DNA of 64,000 nucleotides from Roseiarcus sp963737365 (GCA_963737365.1 CAVTSD010000009.1:372001-436000), one strand, 5' to 3'; positions 10,389 to 19,206 are shown, counted from the first letter of the stretch. The notes: generated by a model from the sequence alone, not told the origin. Translations and numbers: made by a program.

Positions 10389-11141
10389 CTAGCTCAGCTC
10401 CAGGACATAGCCGAACTTCTCGATGATCGCTCGCGCTTCCGGACTTTTAAGGAAGGCGAGGAAGGCCTTCGACGCTTCGCTGTTCGCCCCGGTCTTCAAG
10501 AGCACGGCGTCCTGAAAGATCGGCGCATGAAGTTTCAGCGGAACCACCCAGCGCGTGCCCTCCGTCACGCCGTTAAGCTGCGAGAGCGCAACGAAGCCCA
10601 GTTCCGCATTCCTCGTATCGACGAACTGGAACGCCTGCGCGATGCTGTTGCCCTGGACGATCTTCGGCTTGAGCGCGTCATAAACGCCAAGCGCTTTCAT
10701 TGTTTCGACGGCCGCGGTCCCGTAAGGCGCGGCGATCGGGTTGGCGATCGAGAGTTTTTGGAAGTTCCCCGCCTTCAGCGCCGCTTCGCCGTTGGTCACG
10801 TCAACGACCCGGCTCCACAGCACAAGCCTTCCGATGGCGTAGGTGAACAGGCTGTCCGGCACGGCGTAGCCGTTGTCGACCGCCAGCTTCGGGCGTTCGG
10901 CGTCAGCCGACAGAAAAACCTCAAACGGCGCGCCGTGCGTAATCTGCGTGTAGAAAGCGCCCGAGGCGCCGAAGCTCAGCACCGCCTCGTGACCGGTCTT
11001 CTGCTTGAAGAGGGCGGCGATCTCTTTCGCCGGCTCGGTGAAATTGGCGGCGACGGCGACATGGGTCACGTCCGCGCGGGCCGGCGAGACGAGCGAAGTC
11101 AGAGATGCCGCCAATGCGGCGACAAGCGCGATCACCTTCAT
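10389..11141 (-). CDS. modA: molybdate-binding periplasmic protein ModA
   Basis: A 250-residue periplasmic binding protein for molybdate/tungstate, first gene of modABC. The ATG at 11141 begins a good signal peptide (MKVIALVAALAASLTSLVSPARA-DV). The mature start VTHVAVAANFTEPAKEIAALF, the FGASGAFYTQI ligand-loop serine motif and FLSADAERPKLA match ModA. It supplies Mo for enzymes encoded in this same window: the adjacent sulfite dehydrogenase and the hydroxylase at 43-46 kb. A ModE-type palindrome lies about 70 bases upstream. Confidence 0.93.
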   Translation of the reverse strand: MKVIALVAALAASLTSLVSPARADVTHVAVAANFTEPAKEIAALFKQKTGHEAVLSFGASGAFYTQITHGAPFEVFLSADAERPKLAVDNGYAVPDSLFTYAIGRLVLWSRVVDVTNGEAALKAGNFQKLSIANPIAAPYGTAAVETMKALGVYDALKPKIVQGNSIAQAFQFVDTRNAELGFVALSQLNGVTEGTRWVVPLKLHAPIFQDAVLLKTGANSEASKAFLAFLKSPEARAIIEKFGYVLELS

Positions 11142-11215
11142 GACGTTTTTCCCTGCTCGGCGAACGCGCGAGCCCAGTCCTCGGCTCCCCATCTTTGCCA
11201 GGAGGACGCGCCGCG

Positions 11216-11239
11216 CGTTATATGTTCTGGTACATAGCC
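11216..11239. promoter_or_regulatory. candidate ModE operator (Mo-box) upstream of modA
   Basis: CGTTATATG-TTCTGG-TACATAGCC is an imperfect palindrome whose arms (CGTTATAT and, on the other strand, GGCTATGT) fit the CGnTATATA-N6-TATATAnCG pattern bound by molybdate-loaded ModE. It lies 75-98 bases upstream of the modA start, where repression of modABC under Mo sufficiency is expected. No modE gene is present in the window. The match is by eye, not scored. Confidence 0.5.
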
Positions 11240-11768
11240 CGCAATTCGCAAGCCAGCAAATGCGGGACCAGGACGGTCATCATAACGGATGTGATGATCG
11301 ACCCTCCCTGACCTGGGGGTGTCGCGAGGCGGTGAAAATTCGTCGTGAAGGGGATCCCTCCCTTCCCTTCACGATGAAGCGGCTGCATCCGAAGCGAGCT
11401 CATTCCCGGCTTGCTCCGTCGTCGGCCGTCCGCCTTGCGCCGGGTCAAGGAAGGCCTTCGAGGACCGGCGTTTTACTTCCCCCCATAAAGAATATCTTGA
11501 TCGGCGCGGTTTTGCGCGACCGTTATACTGGTGTCGGCTCAATTCGCGCCTTTCGTCATAGCCTTGCCTCACATCGCGCCCTATCCCGACGGCAAGGGCG
11601 ACGAGGACGGATTGAGCGGAGACGTCGACGACTGCAACAAGGGTTGCCTCGACGAGGAGCCGAACCGACGGACCTCCGGCGCGCTCTTCAAGGCGCGCGG
11701 ATTCCAGGCTCGAGGGCGAGAAAAGCCGTCGTCGCGGTTCGTAGATAACGCCGCGTCTGACGCTCCTG
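11240..11768. other. 529-base intergenic region with an inverted repeat, no supported gene
   Basis: Reading frames here show no family resemblance and no good start region. The one clear structure is TCGTGAAGGG (11343-11352) with its perfect complement CCCTTCACGA (11365-11374), a 10-bp stem with a 12-base loop. It has no T-tract, so it is not an obvious terminator. Its composition is less GC-rich than the flanks around 11480-11530. Confidence 0.5.
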
Positions 11769-12974
11769 CTACTTCTTCACCAGCGGACAGGTCGAGTTGG
11801 CGAGCGATCCGTAGGCCTCTTCCCCCGACATCGTTTTCACGAGCTTGTAATAGTCCCAAGGCTCTTTCAATTCCGCAGGCGTCTTGACCTGCATCACGAA
11901 CATCGAATGCTGCAGCAATCCGTCGGCGCGAATGATGCCGTCGCTCGTGAACATGTCGTCGACTTTGGTCTTGTGCAGTTCCTCCATCACCTTGTCGGCG
12001 TCGGTCGAGCCCGCAGCCTTGACCGCGTTGAGGTAGGTCATCGTCGCCGAATAATAGGCGGCCTGATTGAAGGTCGGCATGGCGCCGGTCTTGTCGAGGA
12101 AGCGCTTGCCGAAGGCGCGGCTCTTGTCGTTCAAGTCCCAGTACCAGCCGGCGGTCAGGTAGAGGCCCTGCGCGGTCTCGAGCCCGAGCGCATGAATATC
12201 GGTGATGAAGGCGAGCAGCGCCGCGGGCTTCATCGTCTGGGTGAGGCCGAACTCATGCGCGGCCTTGAGCGAATTGCTGAAATCGGCGCCTGCGTTGGCG
12301 AGGCCGAAAACCTGCGCCCCGGACCCCTGCGCCTGCAATAGGTAGGACGAGAAGTCCGACGTCGAGAGCGGCACGCGCACTGCGCCGACGACCTTGCCGC
12401 CGCCGGCCTCCACGACCCGGGTCGCTGCCTGCTGGAGTTGGGTCCCGAACGCGTAGTCAGCCGTGATGAAGAACCAGGATTTGCCGCCCTGGTCGAGGAT
12501 CGTCTTGGCTGTGCCGTTGGCAAGCGCGGTCGTATCGTAACCGTAATGAATCATGTAGGCGTTGCAGTCCTTGCCGGTCAGCGATGCGCCTGCCGCGCCA
12601 ATCGCGAAAAAGGGGACCTTCCTCTCCTTGGCGACCGGCGCCATGGCGAGGCTCACGCCGGTGTTGGAGCCGCCGAGCAGCATCGTCAGGCCCTTGGTGT
12701 CGGCCCATTCGCGGAACTTGCTCGCGCCGATGTCGGGCTTGTTCTGGTGGTCCGCCGTCAGGAATTCGATCGGCTGTCCGAGCGCCGAGCCGCCGAAGTC
12801 GGCGATGGCCATCTTAATTCCCTCGACCGCTCTCGGGCCGTTCACGTCAGCGTAGACGCCGGAAAGATCGTCGATGTCGCCGATGACGACCTTGTCCGCC
12901 GCCCGCGCCGCGAATGGCGCGAGTAAGACCAGGAGCGCGGCCGAGACCGTCGCGAGCATTGTTCTGAACGTCAT
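11769..12974 (-). CDS. branched-chain amino acid-type ABC substrate-binding protein (Peripla_BP_6)
   Basis: A 401-residue periplasmic binding protein of the LivJ/HAAT family. The signal is MTFRTMLATVSAALLVLLAPFAARA-AD. The opening VVIGDIDDLSGVYADVNGP and VEGIKMAIADFGG are typical of this family, in which many members bind aromatic acids rather than amino acids. A very good ribosome site (GGGAGGAAAC) lies just upstream of its ATG. It follows the tannase-family gene by 35 bases on the same strand, probably one transcript. No permease or ATPase is linked, so it must share a transporter encoded elsewhere. Together with the esterase it may capture a released aromatic acid such as a gallate- or ferulate-like compound. 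Confidence 0.9.
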   Translation of the reverse strand: MTFRTMLATVSAALLVLLAPFAARAADKVVIGDIDDLSGVYADVNGPRAVEGIKMAIADFGGSALGQPIEFLTADHQNKPDIGASKFREWADTKGLTMLLGGSNTGVSLAMAPVAKERKVPFFAIGAAGASLTGKDCNAYMIHYGYDTTALANGTAKTILDQGGKSWFFITADYAFGTQLQQAATRVVEAGGGKVVGAVRVPLSTSDFSSYLLQAQGSGAQVFGLANAGADFSNSLKAAHEFGLTQTMKPAALLAFITDIHALGLETAQGLYLTAGWYWDLNDKSRAFGKRFLDKTGAMPTFNQAAYYSATMTYLNAVKAAGSTDADKVMEELHKTKVDDMFTSDGIIRADGLLQHSMFVMQVKTPAELKEPWDYYKLVKTMSGEEAYGSLANSTCPLVKK

Positions 12975-13009
12975 TCCTGTTTCCTCCCGGCGCGGGCCGA
13001 TCCCGTTGG

Positions 13010-14647
13010 CTACTTGCCCTCGATAGCGCAGCTATAATTGCCCGCGATGTTCGGGTCGCCGCCGCCATTGTACCATGCCTTTTGTGGGTAGAGGCAAAGC
13101 GGACGCTGCATCGCAATTCCCTTCGAGGCGTCGTTGCCGACGTAGCTCGTCGCGATGACATGGCGCGGAGCCGCGCCGTCTTCGACCCAGCGCGCGAGCG
13201 CGGTGAAGAGATCGTGCTCAGGGTCTTGCGACGGCGGGCTGGGCGCGCCGAAATTGGCGGAATGGAAGCTGTTGAGGCCGCCGCCGAGGCCGCAGTGTCC
13301 GGCGCCGGGCGCCATGAAGAGCCTTGCAAACTTCTGCGTCTCCTCGTCGCCGCCGAACTTGTCGCTGAGCCCCTTGTATAGAGCGACGGTCTGAGCGGGC
13401 GCGACGATCGGATCGGCCCAGCCCTGGAAAATGAGGAGTTTGCCGCCGCGCGCCTTGAATTGGCCGAGATCGCCGGTGGCTGCACCATTGAAGATCGGCC
13501 CGAGTTCCGCGTCGACCTTGGGCATGTCGCGATCCAAATCGAAATTGCGCCAGTTCCAGTCGGCGCCGAGCGCCCACTTGAAGAGGCCGTCGAACGACGG
13601 TTCGCCTGGCGCATTGGAAGGCGCTTCGAGGAACGCCCAATTGAGGGGCCCGAGCTCGCTGCCCGGCGGCCAGCCATAATAGATCGTCGTCCCGGCGTGG
13701 TCCTCAGGCCCGGAATAGAAGGCTTTCGCAGTCGCGACTTCGCCCGAGGTCAGGCAATCGGCCGAATCGGCGCCTTGGCAGGTCAGCGTCGCCGGATCGA
13801 AGTCGCAAGCCGCGGGATCGGCTATGAACAGATCCGATTTGAGCCCGTTGCCCTTGCCGTTGCAGGCGGCGATCGCGGCCTTGTTGATAAGCGTCAGCTT
13901 GGCGTCCGAGAGCTTATGCCCCGGCTCGATGTTTGCGGCGATGTAGTCCCACACGACAGCGGCGTGGCCCCAGGTGCGGCTGACAACCGGCGCGCCGATA
14001 AGCACGCCGTCGTAGTCGTCGGGGTAATATTCCGCTTCAATCAGCCCTTGCTGGCCGCCGGTCGAGCAGCCAGTGTAATAGGAATGCCTGGGCGCCTCGC
14101 CGTAGAAAGCCTTGACGATATCCTTGCCGACGACTGTCATCACGTGGGTCGAAAGGCTGCCCCAGTCCTTCCATTTCTGCGGGTGGCCGATCAGCGGATC
14201 GCCGTCCAGCGGGGTGGACGGCGCCGTTCCCATGTCGGTGTTGGCGGAAGCGTAGCCGCGTTTCACCGCCGCCTCCATGCCCGGGTAACCGAGATCGAAT
14301 ATGCCGCCGTAACCGCCGTTGCCGTTGCTGTGAAAGACGCCGGTCCACCCGTCTTTGGGTAGCCACATCTCGACTCGGATGTCGGAATCCGGCGCGTCGT
14401 TCACCGACGCCGTCACGCGACAGAAAGCCGGCATCGCTTTTCGGGTGACCTTATCCGAGGTGGTGTAGTCGCCAGCGGGGACTGTCTCCGCCGTTTCGAT
14501 CGTGGTGTCGGGAAGGTTGAGCTTAACCAAATCCTCGCACGACGACGCGAAGGCTGGCGCTGAGCAACAGAGCGCCGCTAGGGAGACTGCTACGCAAAGA
14601 AAGCGCCTGGGCAAAAACAATCCTACGCGCGCGCCTCCCTTAGACAT
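13010..14647 (-). CDS. tannase/feruloyl esterase family protein, secreted
   Basis: A 545-residue alpha/beta-hydrolase of the tannase/feruloyl esterase family, which cleaves aromatic esters such as gallate or ferulate esters. The N-terminal signal peptide (FLCVAVSLAALCCSAPAFA) implies export. Family hallmarks are the nucleophile in YYTGCSTGGQQG, the Asp in GWADPIVAP and the His in GAGHCGLGGG, together the CS-D-HC arrangement in which neighbouring cysteines bridge the active site. The mature protein opens SSCEDLVKLNLPDT. The start at 14647 is chosen because GGAGGGGG sits just before it and the signal peptide begins there; the frame extends to 14746 without added value. Confidence 0.88.
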   Translation of the reverse strand: MSKGGARVGLFLPRRFLCVAVSLAALCCSAPAFASSCEDLVKLNLPDTTIETAETVPAGDYTTSDKVTRKAMPAFCRVTASVNDAPDSDIRVEMWLPKDGWTGVFHSNGNGGYGGIFDLGYPGMEAAVKRGYASANTDMGTAPSTPLDGDPLIGHPQKWKDWGSLSTHVMTVVGKDIVKAFYGEAPRHSYYTGCSTGGQQGLIEAEYYPDDYDGVLIGAPVVSRTWGHAAVVWDYIAANIEPGHKLSDAKLTLINKAAIAACNGKGNGLKSDLFIADPAACDFDPATLTCQGADSADCLTSGEVATAKAFYSGPEDHAGTTIYYGWPPGSELGPLNWAFLEAPSNAPGEPSFDGLFKWALGADWNWRNFDLDRDMPKVDAELGPIFNGAATGDLGQFKARGGKLLIFQGWADPIVAPAQTVALYKGLSDKFGGDEETQKFARLFMAPGAGHCGLGGGLNSFHSANFGAPSPPSQDPEHDLFTALARWVEDGAAPRHVIATSYVGNDASKGIAMQRPLCLYPQKAWYNGGGDPNIAGNYSCAIEGK

Positions 14648-15211
14648 TTCCCCCTCCATTTTTGCAGATTCCGGATCGGCGCCGCGGCGCCACTCGCCGA
14701 TAGTGTCGAGCGAAACGGGCGCAAAGTAAATGCCGGCGCTTTTCAAATGCCGCTTACCAGCAATGAGGGATCGGACATTTTCGCTCGCGCTGGTGGACCG
14801 TCAGCCCGGCGCATTCACCGACCCGCCGCTCTTGGGCGAAAGCGCCGCGCGTTGAGGCGAAATTGTGCAGGCGCCTCCTGAAGGGCGATCGCTCCTCCGA
14901 GCTCCATCGTCCGAGCGGCGCCGCTCGAGGGAAGGCGGGCATGGCCGGCTTCTCCCTCAGCGTGACAGACCTAAACGCCGACAGTCTGCGCTCGTCTGCA
15001 GGCGGGCGGAGCGTCCGCGGCGAACGTTGCGCCAGGCTCATTGAAGGGCCGATCCTTGGCGTCGTCCGGCGCCAATCCGGACGTCCTCGTTCTGCGGATG
15101 ATTTAAGCAAAGGCGGCCTAACAAACGCGCTTGTACGAACTCCCGATCGCACGGAGAATCCTCTCGACAGGCCCCATCCGGGGGCCTGTTTGTCCGATAT
15201 GGAGTTCGACG
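14648..15211. other. 564-base divergent intergenic region, no supported gene
   Basis: It lies between the tannase gene (minus) and the NMT1-type importer (plus) and must hold both promoters. I see a perfect 16-bp palindrome CGAGCGGCGCCGCTCG at 14912-14927 and the hairpin listed at 15167-15189. Long frames on both strands here have no family resemblance. Confidence 0.5.
15167..15193 (+). terminator. terminator-like hairpin in the leader of the NMT1-type importer operon
   Basis: ACAGGCCCC (15167-15175) and GGGGCCTGT (15181-15189) make a perfect 9-bp stem with loop ATCCG, then TTGT. It sits only about 20 bases before the start codon at 15212, with the ribosome site GGAG after it. It may be an attenuator, or it may simply stop transcription arriving from upstream. 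Confidence 0.5.
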
Positions 15212-16234
15212 ATGATTCGCGATGCGTTGAAAAACTCGAGCCGCCGCACATTCCTGAAGGGAAGTGTCGGCGCGGCGCTCGGCGGAGCCGCGTTGTCGTT
15301 TGCGGGAAGGCCAGCATTCGCCGCCGATCTCAAAACCGTGCGGTTCAGCGAAGCCGTTCACAACCTCGGCTACATCAATCTTTATGTCGGCATGCATTCC
15401 GACATCTTCAAGAAAAATGGCCTCGACATGCAGGTGAGCGCCGCGGGCGGCGACACGCAGACCTTCGCGGCGGTGCTCGGCGGCTCGGCGGATTTCGCCA
15501 TCGGCGACGCCACCATGGCGGTCATCTCGCGCGAGAACGGCGGCCCCGGTATGGTCGTCGGCACGGTCGTGCAGCGCGCCCACTATTTCGCTGTCTCGAA
15601 GACCGTCGAGCCTTTCACCGATCCCAAGAAGTTCAAGGGCATGAAGATCGCGACCTCGCCCGAACCCAACACCAATTTCAGCGTCACCAAGCGGCTGATC
15701 GAAAGCAACGGCATGAAGCTTGGCGAGGACGCCACCATCGTGGCCGTCAGTCCGGGGACCGAGATCGCCGCCATGCTGGCGGGCCAGGCCGATATCGCCA
15801 TCGCCTACCAGCCCGGCGTGTCGCAGGCCGTCGCTCAGGGCGCGAAGGTCGTCTTTGACTTCTCGAACTATGTCGGGCCGTTCTGCAATACGGGCATCAT
15901 GGTCTTGCCGACGACCATCGCGAAAGACCCCGATATGGTGCAGGCGCTCGTCACGTCGTTCGAGGAGGCCGGACGCAAAACCTACGCGGACCCGGCCTAC
16001 GCGAAGCAGGTGGCGAGGCTCGAGTTCCCCGATCTGCCGGGCGAAGTCGTAGACGCCGCCATCGACGCGGAGATCCAATACAAGATTCCGGCTCAGACCG
16101 TGGTGACCCAGCCGGACGCCTGGAAGGCGCTCATGGACATGCAAAAATATCTCGGCAACATCAAAGGCACCATCTCGTTCGACCAGGTGATCGACAATTC
16201 CTTCGCCGACAAGGCGGTGAAGTTGGCGGGCTGA
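15212..16234 (+). CDS. ABC transporter substrate-binding protein, NMT1/TauA/SsuA-like, Tat-exported
   Basis: A 340-residue periplasmic binding protein of the NMT1/THI5-like family (nitrate, taurine, sulfonate, thiamine-precursor binders). The twin-arginine leader SSRRTFLKGSVGAALGGAAL shows Tat export. Landmarks are VRFSEAVHNLGYINLYVG, a GGDTQTFAAVLGGSADFAIGD segment and FKGMKIATS. The ATG at 15212 is preferred over upstream frames because the Tat motif follows it and GGAG precedes it. The stop overlaps the ATPase start by one base (TGATG). The ligand is unknown; no TPP riboswitch is visible that would indicate a thiamine precursor. Confidence 0.9.
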   Translation: MIRDALKNSSRRTFLKGSVGAALGGAALSFAGRPAFAADLKTVRFSEAVHNLGYINLYVGMHSDIFKKNGLDMQVSAAGGDTQTFAAVLGGSADFAIGDATMAVISRENGGPGMVVGTVVQRAHYFAVSKTVEPFTDPKKFKGMKIATSPEPNTNFSVTKRLIESNGMKLGEDATIVAVSPGTEIAAMLAGQADIAIAYQPGVSQAVAQGAKVVFDFSNYVGPFCNTGIMVLPTTIAKDPDMVQALVTSFEEAGRKTYADPAYAKQVARLEFPDLPGEVVDAAIDAEIQYKIPAQTVVTQPDAWKALMDMQKYLGNIKGTISFDQVIDNSFADKAVKLAG

Positions 16235-17073
16235 TGCAAACGCCGATCGCTCGCGGCGCAGGCGCGGTAATTGACGGAGCTCTGCTCCAAGAGCCGCCGC
16301 CGCCGCTTGCGGTCGAGAACATCGCCAAAAGCTTTTTCACGGCGGACAAGACGACGCCCGTCGTGGGGGACCTCAGCTTCGTGCTCGGCAAGGGCGAGAT
16401 CGTCGCCATTGTCGGACCGTCAGGGTGCGGGAAGACCACGCTCCTGAACGTCGTGTGCGGACTCATTCCGCTAGACGCAGGCCAGGTTCGTTGGCATGGC
16501 CAAAAGCTCGGCGCGCGCGGAATACGGTCCGCCAACGTCGGCTATATGCTCCAGAAGGACCTGTTGCTGCCATGGCGGACCGCGATCGCCAACGTCAAGC
16601 TCGGGATGGAGATCCGTCACGTGCCCAGAGCCGAGGCCAACGACCGCGCGCGCGCTTTGCTCGACCAGTTGGGATTGCACGGCTTCGCCGACAATTATCC
16701 TTCGACCTTGTCGGGGGGCATGCGCCAGCGCGTGGCGCTTGCCCGCACCCTGGTCAACGACCCTGATGTCCTCCTTCTCGACGAACCCTTCGCAGCGCTT
16801 GATTTCCAGACCAAGCTCCTGATCGAGAGCGACACCGTCAATCTTGTCCGCGACAGCGGGAAGTCTGTCCTCTTGATCACTCACGACATCGAGGAAGCGG
16901 TGTCGATGGCCGATCGCGTTCTGGTGCTGACCCATCGTCCCACCCGGCTCAAGGCGGCTTACGACATCGAGCTCGATGGGGCTCCCGCCGACATGATCGC
17001 GGCGCGGGAAAGCGCGGGCTTTGGCGACTATGTCCGACAAATCTGGTCCGACCTCGATGTCGGCCGTGCTTGA
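16234..17073 (+). CDS. ABC transporter ATPase of the nitrate/sulfonate/taurine group
   Basis: A 279-residue ATPase. It has Walker A VGPSGCGKTT, Q-loop MLQKDLLLPW (typical of the SsuB/TauB group), signature LSGGMRQRVALARTL, Walker B VLLLDEPFAALD and switch THDIEEA. The start overlaps the binding-protein stop by one base and the end overlaps the permease start, so the three genes are coupled. Confidence 0.93.
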   Translation: MQTPIARGAGAVIDGALLQEPPPPLAVENIAKSFFTADKTTPVVGDLSFVLGKGEIVAIVGPSGCGKTTLLNVVCGLIPLDAGQVRWHGQKLGARGIRSANVGYMLQKDLLLPWRTAIANVKLGMEIRHVPRAEANDRARALLDQLGLHGFADNYPSTLSGGMRQRVALARTLVNDPDVLLLDEPFAALDFQTKLLIESDTVNLVRDSGKSVLLITHDIEEAVSMADRVLVLTHRPTRLKAAYDIELDGAPADMIAARESAGFGDYVRQIWSDLDVGRA

Positions 17074-17926
17074 CCGCGGCCCCGGAATGACGGCCGTCGC
17101 CGATCGTGACCCGTCCATCGCCGTTGTGACGGCGCCCTTACCGCGTTCGCTGAGGGCTCGGCGCTTTCGCCGACACGCCCTCGTGCTGATCGTCCAGGCT
17201 TTGATCTTGATCGCGTTCCTCGCCTTCTGGGAATACGAGGCCGGCAAGAGCAAGCAATCGGCCTTCATGTTCGGTTCGCCCTCGGCGATCTGGAGCTTCC
17301 TCTGGAAGATGATCCTCGACGGCAGCCTCCTGCGCGACATCAGCGTCACGGGGCTCGAGACGGTGCTCGGCTTCGTGATCGGCAATCTGATCGGCACGCT
17401 CGTTGGCCTGTCGCTGTGGTATTCGCTGTTCGTCTCGCGCGTGGTTCAGCCTTTTGTCATTGCGATCGGCTCCATTCCCATCATCGCGCTCGCGCCGATC
17501 ATCATCATCTGGTTCGGCACCGGCCTCGCCTCCAAGATCGCGATGTCGACTCTATCGGTGGTGGTGGTCGCCCTCGTCACCTCCTACAAGGGCGCGATCG
17601 GGGTCGATCCGGACCAGATCAATCTCCTGCGCACGCTCGGCGCGCGAAAGCCGCAGATCTTCTCCAAGCTCGTCGTCCCCGCGAGCCTCACCGACATCTT
17701 CGCCGGGCTCAAGCTGACCGTCGGGTTCGCGCTGATCGGGGCCATCGTCGGCGAGTTCATGTCCTCATCCGTGGGACTTGGCCACGCCATCTTCCAGGCC
17801 GGATCGCTCTACGCGATCCCGAAGGTTTTCGCCTCCCTCGTCGGCACCATCGCGCTTGCCCTCGTGCTGACCTTCGTCGTGGGCAAGATCGAGCAGCTTC
17901 TCACCCCCTGGCGTCGGGCCGGGTGA
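17057..17926 (+). CDS. ABC transporter permease of the nitrate/sulfonate/taurine group
   Basis: A permease of about 289 residues with a basic N-terminal segment, a first hydrophobic helix at LVLIVQALILIAFLAFW and the BPD_transp_1 domain. The EAA-like coupling loop is NLLRTLGARKPQIFSKLVVPAS. Several in-frame starts exist (17030, 17057, 17087); 17057 gives a 17-base overlap with the ATPase gene and is my choice, with modest confidence in the exact start. It completes the three-gene importer. Confidence 0.88.
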   Translation: MSAVLDRGPGMTAVADRDPSIAVVTAPLPRSLRARRFRRHALVLIVQALILIAFLAFWEYEAGKSKQSAFMFGSPSAIWSFLWKMILDGSLLRDISVTGLETVLGFVIGNLIGTLVGLSLWYSLFVSRVVQPFVIAIGSIPIIALAPIIIIWFGTGLASKIAMSTLSVVVVALVTSYKGAIGVDPDQINLLRTLGARKPQIFSKLVVPASLTDIFAGLKLTVGFALIGAIVGEFMSSSVGLGHAIFQAGSLYAIPKVFASLVGTIALALVLTFVVGKIEQLLTPWRRAG

Positions 17927-17930
17927 ACGG

Positions 17931-19130
17931 TCATCGACGCGCCGCAAGCGTCTCGACCGCGAGCGTCACGAGGGCGCTGACCGCCAGCGCGGAACCGTAG
18001 AACAGCGCGGTCGTAACCAGCCCGAACCGGGGCGCGGCAAGGCCGGCTGCGATGGCCGGCAGCGCGAAGGCGAGATACGATTCCACGAAATAGGCGGAGA
18101 GCAAGCCCGCCCGCTCATGCGCGGCCGCGAGCGGCAGGAGCACCCGCAGCGACGCGCCGTAGGACGCGCCGAAGCCCACGCCCGCGACGATCGTTCCGAA
18201 GACCATGCCGACCGGCGAGCCGGCGGCAATGGCGAACAGGGTGAGGACGATGCCGACGGCAAGCAATGCCGCGGAGGCGCGCACGGTCATGCCGGCGTCG
18301 AAGGCGCGCGACGCCAACGACGAAAGCCCGCCGGAGACCATCAGCGCCGTGACGACCGCGGCGCCGACAAGCGGCGAGCGGATCCCGGTCGCCGCAATCA
18401 CGAGCGAGGGCATCAAGGAGAGATAGAAGCCGCCAAGCGCCCAAGCCGAGAGGGTGAGCGGGAAGAGGCGCGCCATGGGACCGGCCGCGGCTTTCGGCAC
18501 GGTCAGCCTAGGCCTGACGCTGTTTAAGGCGCCGGCTTTCCGCGAGGTCGTCTCGACGATCCAAGGAAGCACAACCATTTCGGCCAGCGTCACGCCGAGC
18601 AGCACGGCATAGACGAGATGGGTCGGCCAGGGCGCGAAGGTAACGAACACGCCAGACATGAGAGCGCCGAGCGCGATACCCATGAACGCCGTCACGCTGT
18701 TGAGCGTCGCCGCCCATGCGGGCGCCGTATCGGCGAGGAGCGCGCCAAGCGTCGCCAGCGCGACGCCGGTCGCGATCCCCTGCAGCGCGCGCGCAAGGAT
18801 GAGCGCGCCCGCCAATTCCGCGACGAAGAACAGGATGAGCGCGACCGCGTTGAGCCCAAGCGCGAGCACAATCATCGGCTTGCGACCGACATAGTCCGAC
18901 AGGCGCGCAATCGTCACAAAAGACGCGATCATGGCGAAAGCGTAAGTGGCGAAGATGAGGGTGATCGCGAACGGCGTGAGGCCCAGGGCCTCGCGATAAA
19001 ACCGGTAGATCGGCGTCGGCGCGCCCGAAACAGCCGAGAAGGTGACCGCCGCCAGCGTCGCATAGACGGCCGTGAATGAGGTCGAAGCCGACCGTGCCGG
19101 GATCGAGACGGATGCCGTGGACATTTTCAT
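17931..19130 (-). CDS. MFS efflux transporter
   Basis: A 399-residue major facilitator with about twelve hydrophobic segments. The conserved motif-A loop after helix 2 is visible as LSDYVGRKPMIV, and LILARALQGIATGVALATLG is the motif-C-like region of helices 4-5, typical of drug/proton antiporters. It is transcribed away from the TetR gene at 19292 across a 160-base gap with a palindromic operator, the classical arrangement for a repressor controlling an efflux pump. The substrate is unknown. Its end lies 4 bases from the convergent permease end. Confidence 0.9.
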   Translation of the reverse strand: MKMSTASVSIPARSASTSFTAVYATLAAVTFSAVSGAPTPIYRFYREALGLTPFAITLIFATYAFAMIASFVTIARLSDYVGRKPMIVLALGLNAVALILFFVAELAGALILARALQGIATGVALATLGALLADTAPAWAATLNSVTAFMGIALGALMSGVFVTFAPWPTHLVYAVLLGVTLAEMVVLPWIVETTSRKAGALNSVRPRLTVPKAAAGPMARLFPLTLSAWALGGFYLSLMPSLVIAATGIRSPLVGAAVVTALMVSGGLSSLASRAFDAGMTVRASAALLAVGIVLTLFAIAAGSPVGMVFGTIVAGVGFGASYGASLRVLLPLAAAHERAGLLSAYFVESYLAFALPAIAAGLAAPRFGLVTTALFYGSALAVSALVTLAVETLAARR

Positions 19131-19175
19131 GGCCTAAAGCTAAATTATTGCGTTAGAGGCTCAATAGCATATTGT

Positions 19176-19206
19176 CCGCTTAATGCAATATATTTGCTTT
19201 AAGCGG
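19176..19206. promoter_or_regulatory. palindromic operator between MFS and TetR genes
   Basis: CCGCTTAA (19176-19183) and TTAAGCGG (19199-19206) are perfect inverted 8-mers separated by 15 AT-rich bases. The inner part (TGCAATATA / TATTTGC) extends the symmetry imperfectly. It lies centrally in the divergent promoter and is the natural binding site for the TetR-family product. Confidence 0.7.

Noticed and set aside
11531..11887. 118-residue plus-strand frame in the modA-LIV intergenic region
   Set aside because: Runs into the opposite-strand binding-protein gene, no ribosome site and no motif.
14912..14927. Palindrome CGAGCGGCGCCGCTCG, which recurs exactly at 38346-38361
   Set aside because: The second copy is inside the acpS coding sequence, so it is more likely a GC-rich coincidence or avoided/overused palindrome than a functional repeat; a genome count would be needed.
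15000..15211. TPP or guanidine riboswitch upstream of the NMT1-type importer
   Set aside because: The conserved TPP CTGAGA/GAACCTGA elements and the guanidine-I core are absent; only a simple hairpin is seen.
14754..15317. 187-residue minus-strand frame between the tannase and NMT1 genes
   Set aside because: Arginine-rich, no start context and no motif; it overlaps the importer start.
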